From Acanthochromis polyacanthus (taxonomy: Eukaryota; Chordata; Actinopteri; Pomacentridae), in NCBI RefSeq assembly GCF_021347895.1, contig NC_067116.1, positions 38,893,677 through 38,957,676 of the forward strand: a DNA stretch of 64,000 nt, in the 5' to 3' direction. How positions within the stretch are numbered: position 1 is the stretch's first letter; every line of letters begins with the position of its first letter. Positions 24,161 to 35,019 of the stretch are shown here, piece after piece. The position numbers and the translations under genes are program-made. The notes under the pieces were generated by a model. It did not search any database, had not been told where the DNA came from, and saw nothing but the letters and a program-made list of their open reading frames with translations.

Positions 24161-26388
24161 TTGATTAGTGGTGGCCTTGTACTGTATACAGTACATGCTC
24201 TACACGGAAGTACAAAGGGAGCTGAGACATTATTACAGCATTGCAGTGAAAGTTAGCAAACTTCACCCTGAAAATCAATTCAACATTTCCTTTGCTGTTT
24301 TACCACATTGTGATTAAAAAAAACATCTTGTGTGCAATCTGACATATCTATTAAAAGAGTTATTTTACGTACTTTAAATGAACAGCGAGTCCAAACCCCA
24401 ACAGACATGTATGTGTTTACCTTCCAGTTGCAACAGTTAATCAATCCATGCATGAATTATGCTTTTTCAACACATGACAATATGTTCCATTGCTAATACT
24501 ATGACCAAAGCTTTTCCTGTTCAATTTTCAGTTTCCTCCTGTATCATAAGTAAAATTAAATCCGTCCACATTTGTAAAATATACTGTATGCATTGTACAT
24601 TCCCTGTTCGAGTACCAGTGATAAAGACAAAGACATTTTAAGCCATAAAGTCAGGTGAATAGGAATCCTCATCTCCCTCTAAGCCACACTCCAGTGCCCC
24701 TTACAGCCCCCTGACACTCACTAAGGCTCTGAGTCAAAGTCTTGTTCTCGTATCCACGGGAGCCTCCCACCACAAATGTGCTTTAAACACATAAATATTC
24801 ATTGGCTTTGCACATAAACCCCAACCATACGCCAGCAGAAGCAGCCATCTGCATTAACAGGACTCAAGCTGTGAGCTCGGCTGCATCCACCAACCTTCTT
24901 CGTACGTATAGACATCAGTGGGAGCCGGGGGCAAAGCCAAATCCCAACACCCAACTCCAAGGCAACCTACACTTGGCAGATGAGATGGTGAAAAAGTGGA
25001 GTTCCACTAGTGGTGGTACAGTAGCCCTCTGCCTTATATAGCTGTTTCACATGATCTTAGTTTGGAGTGTTTAGTGGGCGAGTGTTACTTTTATGCTACT
25101 TTTTGAAATGCCTCCACACAAAGCCGTAGTTTTTAAGAATATAGTGTTTTGTTTGCTTACTTTGCTGCTTGTTGGCAGTAAAAAAAGAGGTTATTATGTG
25201 TAACTTCCTCTGTTCCATTTCTGCACTTTCTTCTCCTCACGCTGTACAAACAAAGATGGGTCTGTAACTATTCTCATAATATATCTTCAACTAGATCCAG
25301 TCTAACAGTCAGCATTTTCACACACCTCAGTAAACATTGTGTAAGGCCGGTGGGGAAAAAACCTCCCCTTCACCAAATAAAGGTGTAAATTTTAGAAATT
25401 ATGCAATTTTTCCCAAGCAACACCCAGCCACAGAGAAACGTAACCTCTGATCTGCCTAAAGTAAGGATCATCCTCTTTTTTCAGACCTTGTCACTCAGAT
25501 AGCTCTCAGTTGACAGATCCCCTTTACAGATAAATCCTGGGGATCTCCAGCCAGATATCTGTCACTAGAAAGCAGTTTTTTCCCACAGATTACATCAGGC
25601 TTGGTTTTAAACAGCCCAGGCAAACAGACACAGAGACACACACATAAGATGATCAGAGCTTTGCCTATCAGAGGCCTGTTTTAAGAAGGTATAAACCGCT
25701 GCGAGGTGAAGGGGTTAAATTTCACTGAGCCCTGGCTTCCCATTTGGCCGCTCTGGAGGACTTCGATGTGTAATTATTTAAAGGCCGTGTATTACAGTCT
25801 ACGACAGAGCGAGCAGGGGGAGGGGAGGGGAGAGATGGAAGAGAGGATGGATAGAAGGAGGGATCAGGCTCCTGCTGAGACAGAGTAAAGCCTTTCAAGT
25901 TGGTCCTGTGTAGAAAGAGGGTGGGGTGAGTTATATTATGTGTGTTACATCCATGTTGCCATGCTGTGAGGCTGCAATAGTCTACAGCCAACACCTGGCT
26001 CCTGGGATCAGCCACAGGGATGAACTAGCTCCCTGTGAAATCAGAAATGAACCAACAGCACCGCATGCGCGCGCGAACACACACACACGGCGGCGCAAGT
26101 CGGGCTGCTAATTCTGATGCAACAACCTGGAGCAAGAATGCTCCAATGATGATAAACAAACAACATTTTGGATGGGGAGGGACGGATGGAGGGCTGGATT
26201 GAGAGAGGCAGGGAGGGAGGCAGAGAGAGTGTGGCAGTGCTGGGCAAATAAGACTCAGGGGCTTTTTTTTTTTCAAACATGAGATAGTTTCGGTTCTTTT
26301 AAATGTATGTTTGAAGTTGGGGGTTCAGCTGAACACAGGCTGTTTGAAAAAGACTGATGCAAGAGTGGAGCAGGAGATGAGAGAAAGG

Positions 26389-26390
<2 letters not shown>
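24161..26390. other. Unique noncoding stretch
   Basis: No gene recognised. Purine-rich at 25810-25880, and a GCGC-rich patch at 26061-26100 containing an NRF1-like word (CCGCATGCGCGC). The plus frame 24802-25041 and overlapping minus frames near 26025-26280 have no known domains. Confidence 0.45.

Positions 26391-26431
<41 letters not shown>
26391..26431. repeat. (GA)n microsatellite
   Basis: About 20 AG units with one A interruption. Confidence 0.97.
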
Positions 26432-26433
<2 letters not shown>

Positions 26434-26736
26434 AAGGGGGGTAAAGCGAAGAGAGAAAAGGATTCATGAGAAAAACATGCACAAAAACAGCGAGAGAAAT
26501 ATACGGAAAGAACATGAGGTTATACTACAAGACAAGAAAATAGATGGAGAAAAGAGGAGACACAGTGAGGAAACAAGGAGGCCTCCAGTGGTACAAAAAG
26601 GAAGCTGCAGCATAGATTCAGTGTGCAACTCATAAAATGAGATGAAAATGAATGAATAAAGAAATACAAGGCTGGGGATGTCTGAGTTGGTACGTTAAAA
26701 ATGAGGCATTATTGACATTACTATGTACACATTTAA

Positions 26737-26738
<2 letters not shown>
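26432..26738. other. Purine-rich noncoding spacer
   Basis: A/G-rich unique sequence. No gene. Confidence 0.5.

Positions 26739-26802
<64 letters not shown>
26739..26802. repeat. (AT)n microsatellite
   Basis: Pure AT at 26739-26787, one C, then AT to 26802. Frames with YIYIYI across it are repeat artefacts. Confidence 0.97.
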
Positions 26803-28184
26803 GTATAGGAGTATATATAGGCAATGTATTTGACAGGAAGGCAAGAAAGAAGCAAAGAGAAACCCTGCAAAGAAGCACAATGCATCCCAATAACACTAAA
26901 TTTGATTCACTAGATTGTGCATTGATTCTGTTCTTGTTAAGGAGGATTCTCAAGTGGGAAGGTCAAAGATGACAAAGTGACTTTTTTTCCCCCTTTCCCT
27001 TTCTACAATCCAAAGCCTTTGTACTGTCCAAGGCACGCGTAGACACAGACACACACTCACACACATTTTCTGCGACACTTTAATCAGAGCGTGGCATGCT
27101 CTCAGTCCAGACAAAGCCCAATCAGGGCGGTGATAATTTGGCCTCTCCTTCAATCAGCAGCAACGTAATTGCATCAGTCACAATCTCCATTTCATCTTTC
27201 ATCTCTGTGTCAGGGTGGCGGACAGGAGACAGAAGGACACTCGGATTCTCAGACCTATCATTAAAACAGACAACCAGCAAATCCAGGAGAACAGACGAGG
27301 AGAACAATACAACAAATTCTTGTCGTTTCAATAAGGCTCACTCAAGTCCTCCCCAACATGGATGCTGATGGTGAACAATGTGACCTTTTGTCTCTTGTCC
27401 ACGTCAAGAAAAAGCCACGAAACATTTAAAAATGGCTGACATGTGAATGGAAATGATTACAATATAATTCAAATAAACAAAATCTAATTTAAAAAAATTT
27501 ACAAAGTAAAGCAAAAATGGAGATTTGAAATATAAATCTTAAAGCAAACTATGCACCATGAAATAACTGGAGAAAAGTCACAAATTTCAGTTAATGTAGG
27601 CAGACTTTAGGTATAAAGAGTGATGTAGTAAGAATCCTTCGTGTATTCAGAGTGGAGCACATCAGTGAAAACCAAAAAGAAAAGAAGAAGCCATGCTGTG
27701 ATCTATCAAATCAAAGCCTCCAATTTCAAAACAGGAGTACGACGATGACAATAAAATAAATGCAATTTAATAATGTTGTGGCACTTAATGCAATAAAAGG
27801 GAGAATTACTATGAAAGAAAGTAAGATAAAGAAGAAAGTAAGACAGAGCGATTAAAAAATGAGAAATGGGGAGTGAAGAGAGAAAGAAAAAGTGGAGAGA
27901 AAAGCGAAAAAGACCGATGGGTAAAGGGCTCCTCATGACTTGTGTTATCTTTTAGGAAAATTAGTCATATATACGTTTTGGATATGGCGTAATGCATATG
28001 TCATGTAGGTGAAATTAGGCTGTGAATGATTAATGAGACATTTGAAATTTTCATAGGGAACACAAGGCGCTGAGAGAGGGATCCTATTATATATTAAAGA
28101 TCAAGTCAGACCAATGGATGACGATTCACATCTGGACGTATTACTACAGAAGGCAAACATTCATTTATAGTGGATTAGCTTGAA
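26803..28184. other. Unique noncoding stretch
   Basis: AT-rich unique sequence. 27420-27560 is A-rich and 27960-28184 looks enhancer-like (GAATGATTAATGAG, TATATATTAAAGATC). The 90-codon plus frame 27096-27368 and its antisense frame have no recognisable domain. Confidence 0.45.
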
Positions 28185-28334
28185 ATGCAAATTATTAATA
28201 CCAGAGAGCATCCTAGCTAGGAAGAAAGATGACTGAGTCATGTATAAAAAGCCTGCGATCAAGTTTAACTTCATCAGAGCACAAGAACAAGAGCTTGGGA
28301 CTGCCCCTCACTTCGTTTGAAGGAAACGAAGTGA
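28185..28334 (+). promoter_or_regulatory. Promoter-like cluster with downstream hairpin
   Basis: In plus-strand order: octamer ATGCAAAT (28185-28192), a 12-bp palindrome TCCTAGCTAGGA (28211-28222), an AP-1-like TGACTGAGTCA (28230-28240) and TATAAAAA (28243-28250). An initiator-like CTTCATCA follows near the expected start (about 28269-28276). About 35 bases further on is a perfect 11-bp stem, TCACTTCGTTT / AAACGAAGTGA, with loop GAAGG (28308-28334). No open frame starts clearly downstream and no pol III T-run terminator follows closely. Confidence 0.3.
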
Positions 28335-30364
28335 TTTGTCAGTGGTGTGAAGTAAATACAGATGATCAGCAATGCACAAAGCGGAGCTAAAATGCTGCAT
28401 AACACTTTTGGATTTAAAAAAAATACCTGAATAAGAAGCGTGGAGCGATGAAACCTCCCAGATCAACAGTTACATCTGTGCTAGCATTCATGCCGAACAT
28501 GCACACATGTTCCGTCGACGCACAAATACACACAGGCGCACGGCAAATACATCTGTTTTCTCTTGTCCATACGTAACCAAACACGCGACTAGCTTGTCTC
28601 TCACTACCACCTAATGGATCCATGCTGGGCAGCGTAGATAAAAGAAGACAGATGGATCAATTTAGATGATCTATGAAAGTTATTAGTAATGACATTTATG
28701 AATATTTTATGGAAGGTAGAGAATGTCATCATAAATTTTTATATAAGGAAATGAGGCAGGAATATAAAATAAACAGCATTAAACATTGAACGTGGCCTCC
28801 ATGTCAAGAGGATGGTGGCCGGAGTAATGGGTGAGTTTACAGAACAGGCGAGATGAAAGCCAGTTGTAATGGATATTCCTGTTTTTTTCTGTCTCTGTTT
28901 TAGATATAGAAAAATCAAGCCAATGGGAAAATGCCCATCAAAGAGGAAGCTTGGTGTTGCACGAGTATTCGGGGGTTCCTCGAAAGTTAAGAGCCATCAT
29001 CATTTATTCATTTATTGATCCGATCTGTCCCCATCGGTTGTGTTGTTCCTCTTAATGTACTGCGTTCAAAATAAAAGCCCAGCAAAATGTTTATGCCTCG
29101 TCCTGGCATTACCACGCATTTGCAAGCGGAGTGAGAGAGGAGCCAGACGGGACACGATGTCTCAGATAGCCAGGATACGCTCAACCACAGGGGACACCTG
29201 ATCCGCCACTTCAGACTACACCACAGTGACTCCACGTACTACTGTCTTGTGTACGTGCTTGTGAATTGCAGTATGTTTCTGTATACATCCTGCGCCGTGG
29301 AAAAGCCTCCTCTTTCCTAAAAAGCGAGTACTATTGCCGCCTGGGGCATTCTGGCTTATTCTCAGCCTCCTTCCACATCTCGCACTCACCTTCTTCATTC
29401 CATATTTACGTAACACTGAGTGGCCTCGGTGTGTATCCTCCTGTGAGACCCTGTCATGTCATGTGAGGTCTATAAAAAGCAACTTTTGAAAAGTTGATCT
29501 CAGTCCGCCAGACAAAAGTAGAAATAAAGAGATATTGCTCATTTTCATTGGGATGGCACTCAAGCAAAGACAGTGAAATGCACTATAAATACAGGTACAG
29601 GAGCTGACATTTTTACTCCAGACCATAGTCACTGTGCAGCAGCTGAGGTAGTACGTACTGATGTCCTTGCCTCGGTTAGTGTATATCACTTTAAAGAGGC
29701 TATATTTTGCCATTTAGTGCTGACGTGAGCAGATTTCGTGGGGACAGGAGAGGCATGGAACATCTGGATAGCATTTAGGCTGTTTATAAAGACAGGAAGT
29801 CCTCTCTGACCTGTTTTTCACACTTCATTTAATGCCATGGATTGATGTCAAATCCGTGCACGTCTCTGCACTCGTGCGTCTGTGCATGCAGACGAGGCCC
29901 ATGTGCACACGCTACCATAAGGAGGGAAAGCGGCTGCCATGATACAATTCACACATATGCCTGCACTGTACATGCTCAGCAGTAGAAAAAAGGAAGAAGG
30001 GAAGAAAAGGAAGCGCTACATTTTAACTACACTTGACATCCCACAACTTAACATTTCTGGGCAGCCTAATTATTGTCCACACATGCAGCTCTGAAGGACT
30101 GTGCAGCTTTGGAGTGTCTTTCCTTCTGCCAGTGACAGTTGGTTTGTCAGAGGCCAGGCAGAAGAATAGCATGTGGCCAGGGGGAGGGGATTAGCATTCA
30201 CATGGCACCTGTTGCCAGCCAGTGTGCCCATGCAGGCTACAGATAATTACAGTGATTTTGTGGAGGAGAGGAGCGCAGGGGTAATTGTAGTTTTGGCAGA
30301 GCAAAGGGAGAGGAGAGAAAGGAGGACAGCACTTTCACTATCTCACACCACAGAGATGCTGACT
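28335..30364. other. Unique noncoding stretch
   Basis: No gene recognised. It includes TATAAAAAGC (29471-29480) running straight into a near-perfect palindrome (29480-29496), and a minus-strand exon-like segment at 29390-29440. Confidence 0.4.
29390..29440 (-). other. Candidate 51-nt exon, unrecognised
   Basis: On the minus strand, CTCACAG precedes 51 nt, which end GAAGAAG and are followed by the strong donor GTGAGTGCG. The segment is a multiple of three and open in phase 0 (EDTHRGHSVLRKYGMKK). The pyrimidine tract before the acceptor is weak and other AGs lie close by. Peptide not recognised. Confidence 0.1.
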
Positions 30365-30446
30365 GAACGTGTGCACGTGAGCGGGCACGTTCATACGCAC
30401 GGTAAAGCCGAGGACGACGCGCACGCATGCAAACACAAACACGCGT
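30365..30446. other. CpG-rich cluster
   Basis: More than ten CpGs in about 80 bp (for example GGACGACGCGCACGCATGC), in surroundings where CpG is sparse. It is short for a CpG island and partly alternating purine-pyrimidine. No exon or promoter motif adjoins it except the X-box 28 bp further on. Confidence 0.45.
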
Positions 30447-30473
30447 ATTAAAAAAAAACATAATTAAGCCTGG

Positions 30474-30487
30474 GTTGCCATAGCAAC
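30474..30487. promoter_or_regulatory. RFX X-box-like palindrome
   Basis: GTTGCCATAGCAAC fits the X-box consensus GTNRCC-spacer-RGYAAC with both half-sites intact. RFX factors bind such sites in ciliary and neuronal genes. Confidence 0.5.
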
Positions 30488-33221
30488 ACCTTGCTGGACG
30501 GATGATGGTGTTAGGCTACAGCGGCGCAAATATTTAGAATGGTAATCAGAGGGCCTAATGGCACTGATGTCTGCGAGACTGCTGTAAGTAGACCTGCCAG
30601 GACTCTCGGCTCTCCTCCACAAGATCTGCTTTAATATAAAAATAAAGAAAAAAATAATAATAAAAAAAACAACCCTCAGCCATAAAACACTTGCCTCTGC
30701 TCACTCACTTAGCAGGCCTGTTGTGCCATCACTTCAGCCATTACAAATTATGTTATTTAGTAAACGTCTGCCGCGGCACCCGAGGGATGGCAGCAAGGGG
30801 TGGGAGCGGGGGTGGATGAAGGGAACATATAATATTACATAAAGCGTTAGCACGGTGTAAAGCTTCAATGATTGGTGTTAAGGTTTTCATTACACAAAAT
30901 GAGTAATTGCTTGTCATTTGGAGCTGGCATATCCCACAATCATCCTCACTTCTGTGCCATCAATCAAGCGTTTAAGTGCTGATGACTCGGCTCACATTTA
31001 AAGCAGGGCAGCCGAGCCACAATGCACTGGGGAAACTCATTGTTTGCTTCGTTACTCCTCGGAGCTCAGCTACTGAATGTGTGTTCCCTGTATTTGTATG
31101 TGTGTCTTTCTGTGTAGTTAAGTGCGCCGAGGAGAAACAAGATCAGGATGCGGTCTTGCTTTTCTAAGTAGCACTTCATTCCTCAGTCCATAATACGTCA
31201 GGCGGTGCTGTGAAGCAGCTACGGAGCGTACCTAGGGGCGAAGACAACAAACTCCACTATTAGACAGATAACGCTGCATTTATATTTCTGTATGTGCATG
31301 TGTGGGCTGATGTTTATGAAGTGTGGTCTATGCGTGAAACAGAGAAAAACTTACTGGGAGTAACTTTTAAAATTTCCTAAGCTCCTCGTGGGCTGTAAAG
31401 TAGGACAATTTCCACTCACACATAAACAGCAACGCCTCAGTCGGATGGTGCCGCCACAAATTTGCCCCCTATCTGCAGCCACATTGCTCAGTGATCTGGG
31501 AGTTGTGGCGAGTTATAACGCCACTCCTGACCAGCGGGATTCACTCACATCTCCCCTCCCATCATACACTCGCCCTCTCCTTCTTCTTCTTCTTCTCCCC
31601 CAATCTGAAGGAGAGCGGCAGAGGGCAGAGTGGGACAGGAGATGAGAAAGAAGAAGGAAGGTGGGTGAGAGAAGGGAGTTGCACACCACGCCAGTCAACC
31701 AAATGATTTGCTCAGTAAAGTAAAACTCAAGTGGAACAACAGCTAACTCTCTAGTCGAGCCTGAGCCATCATCTCTCTCCCTCCCCGCCTCACCTCACCT
31801 CTCGTCTCCCCCCCTTTGCTCCCGATTCCTACCAAATCTCAAGCTTGGTTTGACAGCAATAAAGTGTGTTGCTCAGGCAGGGAGAGCTAGTAATATACCT
31901 TTTTCATACAGATCATTTTAGACTGAGATATAGCCAGAAGGCAGAAGAAGTATATAGTGTACAAAACAATGGTGAGAAATGAGTCACAAACTACAGAGAA
32001 AAAGCAAAGATAGACGGACAGCGAGTGACTTTCACAACAACACATGAAAAGCAAGAGTATTAGCAGAATATTATAAGCATGAATATTTGATTTAGTGGTT
32101 TGTAATCTCTGAAAAAGATCATATATCCTGCTACCTATTTTTGCACTAACCAGTTATCAGCAACTCTGCTTTGTTGTGCAGTGTGCAAGCTGCTCCTCTT
32201 TGTTTATCCACGATGCACTAGCACCATGTTGAGAGACGTCTGAAAAGTTATTCTCCTGCTGTAAGAATGGTGGCTAGATGGGCAGACGGACGGGCAGCAT
32301 GAAACTGAGCTAGAGCCCAGGGCCAGGGTAAAGTAAAGAGGTATTCATAGCCAGTTCAGGGCCAAAGCTGAGCAGAGCGAGATCAATAGCTTAATGGAAT
32401 TAGCCTGGCTTTGAAACATGACTGCCAATCATATTTACTGAGGGCTGTTTATGTATGCTGTAGAGCCCGGCTCGATATTTAAAAAGCTATCCACAGAAAC
32501 TATGGAGAGAAACAGAGACGGCAACAGGAAGAGCGAGATCTTCACTGGTGCTTTAACACAGCAGTAGCTGTCTGCAGTCATTTAGCTCTGAAGGAGTAGC
32601 AACAAGATGTAAGGCCACATTAAGTCTGCAGGCATGTGCTGGGCTGTTTCACTTGGATATTTGTGGCCCCCATGCAGCTTCATGTCTTGTGTGTCACACC
32701 AACAAAAGAGGTTTAGATTGCATTTAATTTAATCCAAAGTTTGGACCCATTCCCATAGATGCATTTGTTCACGCACCATTATCAACAGCACTATCCTGTT
32801 CACCGTACAGTGAATTAGAAGGACATGGACATAACCGTCCTCATGAGAATGGTTGCACATCTTAATCCATATCTGTGAGCAGTCTGGGGTTAAAGATGTT
32901 TTTAACTTTGTTGGTGAAAACAAATAGATGTAACCAGTGAGGCTCCTGCACTGCTGCTCCTAATCCTCCGCTTGTGAAATCAGCCTGCAACCAATGAGTA
33001 AATCCCCCCATTGCCCCTGACTGAAGGGAGCAGAGAGGTGACACACCAAGACATGCATACTATACGCAGATATAAATACATCCGTCCTCACATCCACACA
33101 CACACGCAGACACAAAAAGCCAAGCTCACCACAGGGATGGCGGGTGCGGCAAGCGATTAAGGGCATGGAACAGATGCCCACCTGCTCCCCCTGAACCTGG
33201 CCATGCCGTGGCTATGCCAGG
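30488..33221. other. Unique noncoding stretch
   Basis: Enhancer-like unique sequence at 30690-31010 and 32330-32660; pyrimidine-rich at 31555-31600 and 31770-31820. Overlapping frames at 31388-31706 are of low complexity. No gene recognised. Confidence 0.45.
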
Positions 33222-33743
33222 GTGCCCAGGGTTGCCCCTGGGTGCCTTAATACACTGTTTCCATCTGTTGCCTGGAAAGTGAAGGGCAGACATGTCCAAG
33301 TGTATGGGCATTACCCCCGTCCCTCTCACTCTACCAGTCCCTCACTCCTTCTCTGTCAGCCCTCTCTCTCTCGGCCTGCCATCTCTGTTGCATCCACCTA
33401 CCAATCCGCAGTGAGAGGAAAATTGTACATTGTTGGAATAACACAATGTCTGACTCTTCCTTTCAAGCCATCACACCAACTAAGCAGAGTCTCCGGCTTT
33501 CAGCTGACAGACAAGCTCTGTACATTTAGCATAATGATGGCGGGGAGCGAAGAGATGAAGAAAGCTGCCCAGCATGTCTTCTTTGATTTAGCTCAATCTC
33601 ATCCATTTATCAAAGAAAGGCCTGTATTTGCACACAGAACAAAACAGCAGCAAGATGAAAAAAGAGGTCTGCCCATGTGCAGAGTGCAGTGTGTTTACAG
33701 ATGGGATAAAACATTGATAACTACATATAGTGTGCTGAACTGA
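33222..33743 (+). other. Longest non-repeat open frame (173 codons), unrecognised
   Basis: ATG to stop without microsatellite content, except a CT-rich part giving a Ser/Pro/Leu segment. The C-terminal third (from MMAGSEEMKKAAQHVFFDLA) is hydrophilic and helix-like. I recognise no domain, signal peptide or membrane segment. A rough stop-codon expectation suggests a frame this long is somewhat unusual but not decisive. There is no Kozak support, and adjoining sequence looks like regulatory DNA. Confidence 0.12.
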
Positions 33744-33779
33744 CTGTCTGTCAAATAACAGTGATTCTGGATTTTTTCC

Positions 33780-33910
33780 CTCTCCCCTTTACTGCGGTTG
33801 TAAATGATTATTATCAGAACAAAGCCTGCCTTTATTCTAATTACCTTGTAAATAAACTTGCTTGTCATTACTTTTCAAACCAATTACAGGCTGCCTAATG
33901 GAAGCGCTTA
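33780..33910. promoter_or_regulatory. Enhancer-like block with homeodomain and forkhead words
   Basis: In 130 bp: GATTATTATC, TTCTAATTACC, a forkhead-type TGTAAATAAAC (33847-33857), AACCAATTACAGG and GCTTAATTAGTAG. Such clustering is typical of conserved developmental enhancers, but conservation cannot be tested here. Confidence 0.35.
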
Positions 33911-34119
33911 ATTAGTAGACACTCTAGCAGAAAAAAAGAAAGAGACGGGGGGGAAGAAAAGGAATGAATAGGAGAAAAAAGGGAAAATGCTGGTGGGGGA
34001 GGGACTGCATTCACTGTGTAATTATACAGTCATCAGATGTGTTTTTTTTCCTGTCTCCTCTGCTGTTTTGCAACCGTGCCACAATAGAGGCTGGACCTCT
34101 CTCTCCCCTCTCTGTCTGT
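33911..34119. other. Noncoding spacer
   Basis: A/G-rich at 33930-33985, then pyrimidine-rich just before the GC-rich block. Nothing recognised. Confidence 0.4.
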
Positions 34120-34275
34120 TAAGCGGGCAGCTGACAATGGAGCACTCGGCAGGCGGTGACCCGGACCCCCTAATAGTGCTGTGGCAGCCGCGGCCCTCAC
34201 AGCTGGAGGACAGGAAACGGCAGAATACTGCATGATGGCCGGCCCACCCACCCGCCCCCGCCACCAGCCACCTCA
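34120..34275. other. GC-rich block, possible exon or CpG-rich element
   Basis: Clearly richer in G+C than its surroundings. A good pyrimidine tract (CTCTCTCTCCCCTCTCTGTC) ends in AG at both 34119-34122 and about 34127-34129. It leads into ATG GAG CAC TCG GCA at about 34138, open for 32 codons (starts MEHSAGGDPDPLIVLWQPRP, then a stop). No donor follows. The minus strand is also open here (84 and 72 codons), as expected for GC-rich DNA, so coding status is unresolved. Confidence 0.2.
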
Positions 34276-35019
34276 TCCTAACTGCAACCCCTGCGCATCT
34301 CCAATCCAGCCCTCCTCAACACCCCATCATCAGCCCTATTCACACGGACGCAACTAAAGACCTCCTCTTCCTGCATAATAATGTCATCAGTGTCCTCTAT
34401 AGTCCAGCGTGATGTGTTATTAATTAGCAACTACTTTTCGCTCTCCGAGAATCTTTGAAAACTGCCCGATGTTACAAAAGAAAAACCAACTAAAACGGAT
34501 TTGTTCTCTGACATTGATATTGCCATGTTTGGGATAATGGCAGACCTTTCTATTGACTGTCAGGGCGAGTCACCATTATAATTAGAGTCCATTTTCCTTG
34601 ACGGAGAGCTTTGGGAAAGGGGAATGCCCCTCTGTCATTAGCAGAAAATGTTTCAGCCCTAGTAACTGCCTCCTGAAAGGGTCGTGACTAAGTGACTGGG
34701 GGAACAACTGTCCAGTATTTCCATAGTATTCCTTAAGCCTTTTCTAATGAATAAGGCAGAAGGTAGCAGGAGTATGAATATAATGGGGAAAAAAATGGAA
34801 TATGGCACCGCGGTCTATATTGTTGGTGGGCTCGGAAATGGAAGACACAAAATCGTGTGCGCGGCTGTTAACTGTGACATGTATTCCCCCATTACAGTCT
34901 CAAAGATGCTCAGAGTAAGTGTGAAACGCATTAAGGAAGAAAGAGGAAAACAGCTGTAACTATCTCCAAGCTGACAGGAGTGCTGGCCTATTCCACAGAG
35001 GGGGAAAAAAAAAATGTTT
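34276..35019. other. Unique noncoding stretch
   Basis: 34380-34640 is enhancer-like (GTTATTAATTAGCAAC, ATTATAATTAGAG). The 70-codon plus frame 34747-34959 (includes YIVGGLGNGRHKIVCAAVNC) reads like protein, but I match it to no family. Confidence 0.4.

Noticed and set aside
29644..29653. TGAGGTAGTA, identical to the first ten bases of let-7
   Set aside because: The following bases do not match let-7 and no opposing arm forms a precursor hairpin.
34747..34959. 70-codon frame with kelch-like YIVGGLGNG wording
   Set aside because: One short glycine motif is not a kelch repeat; no splice-supported continuation.
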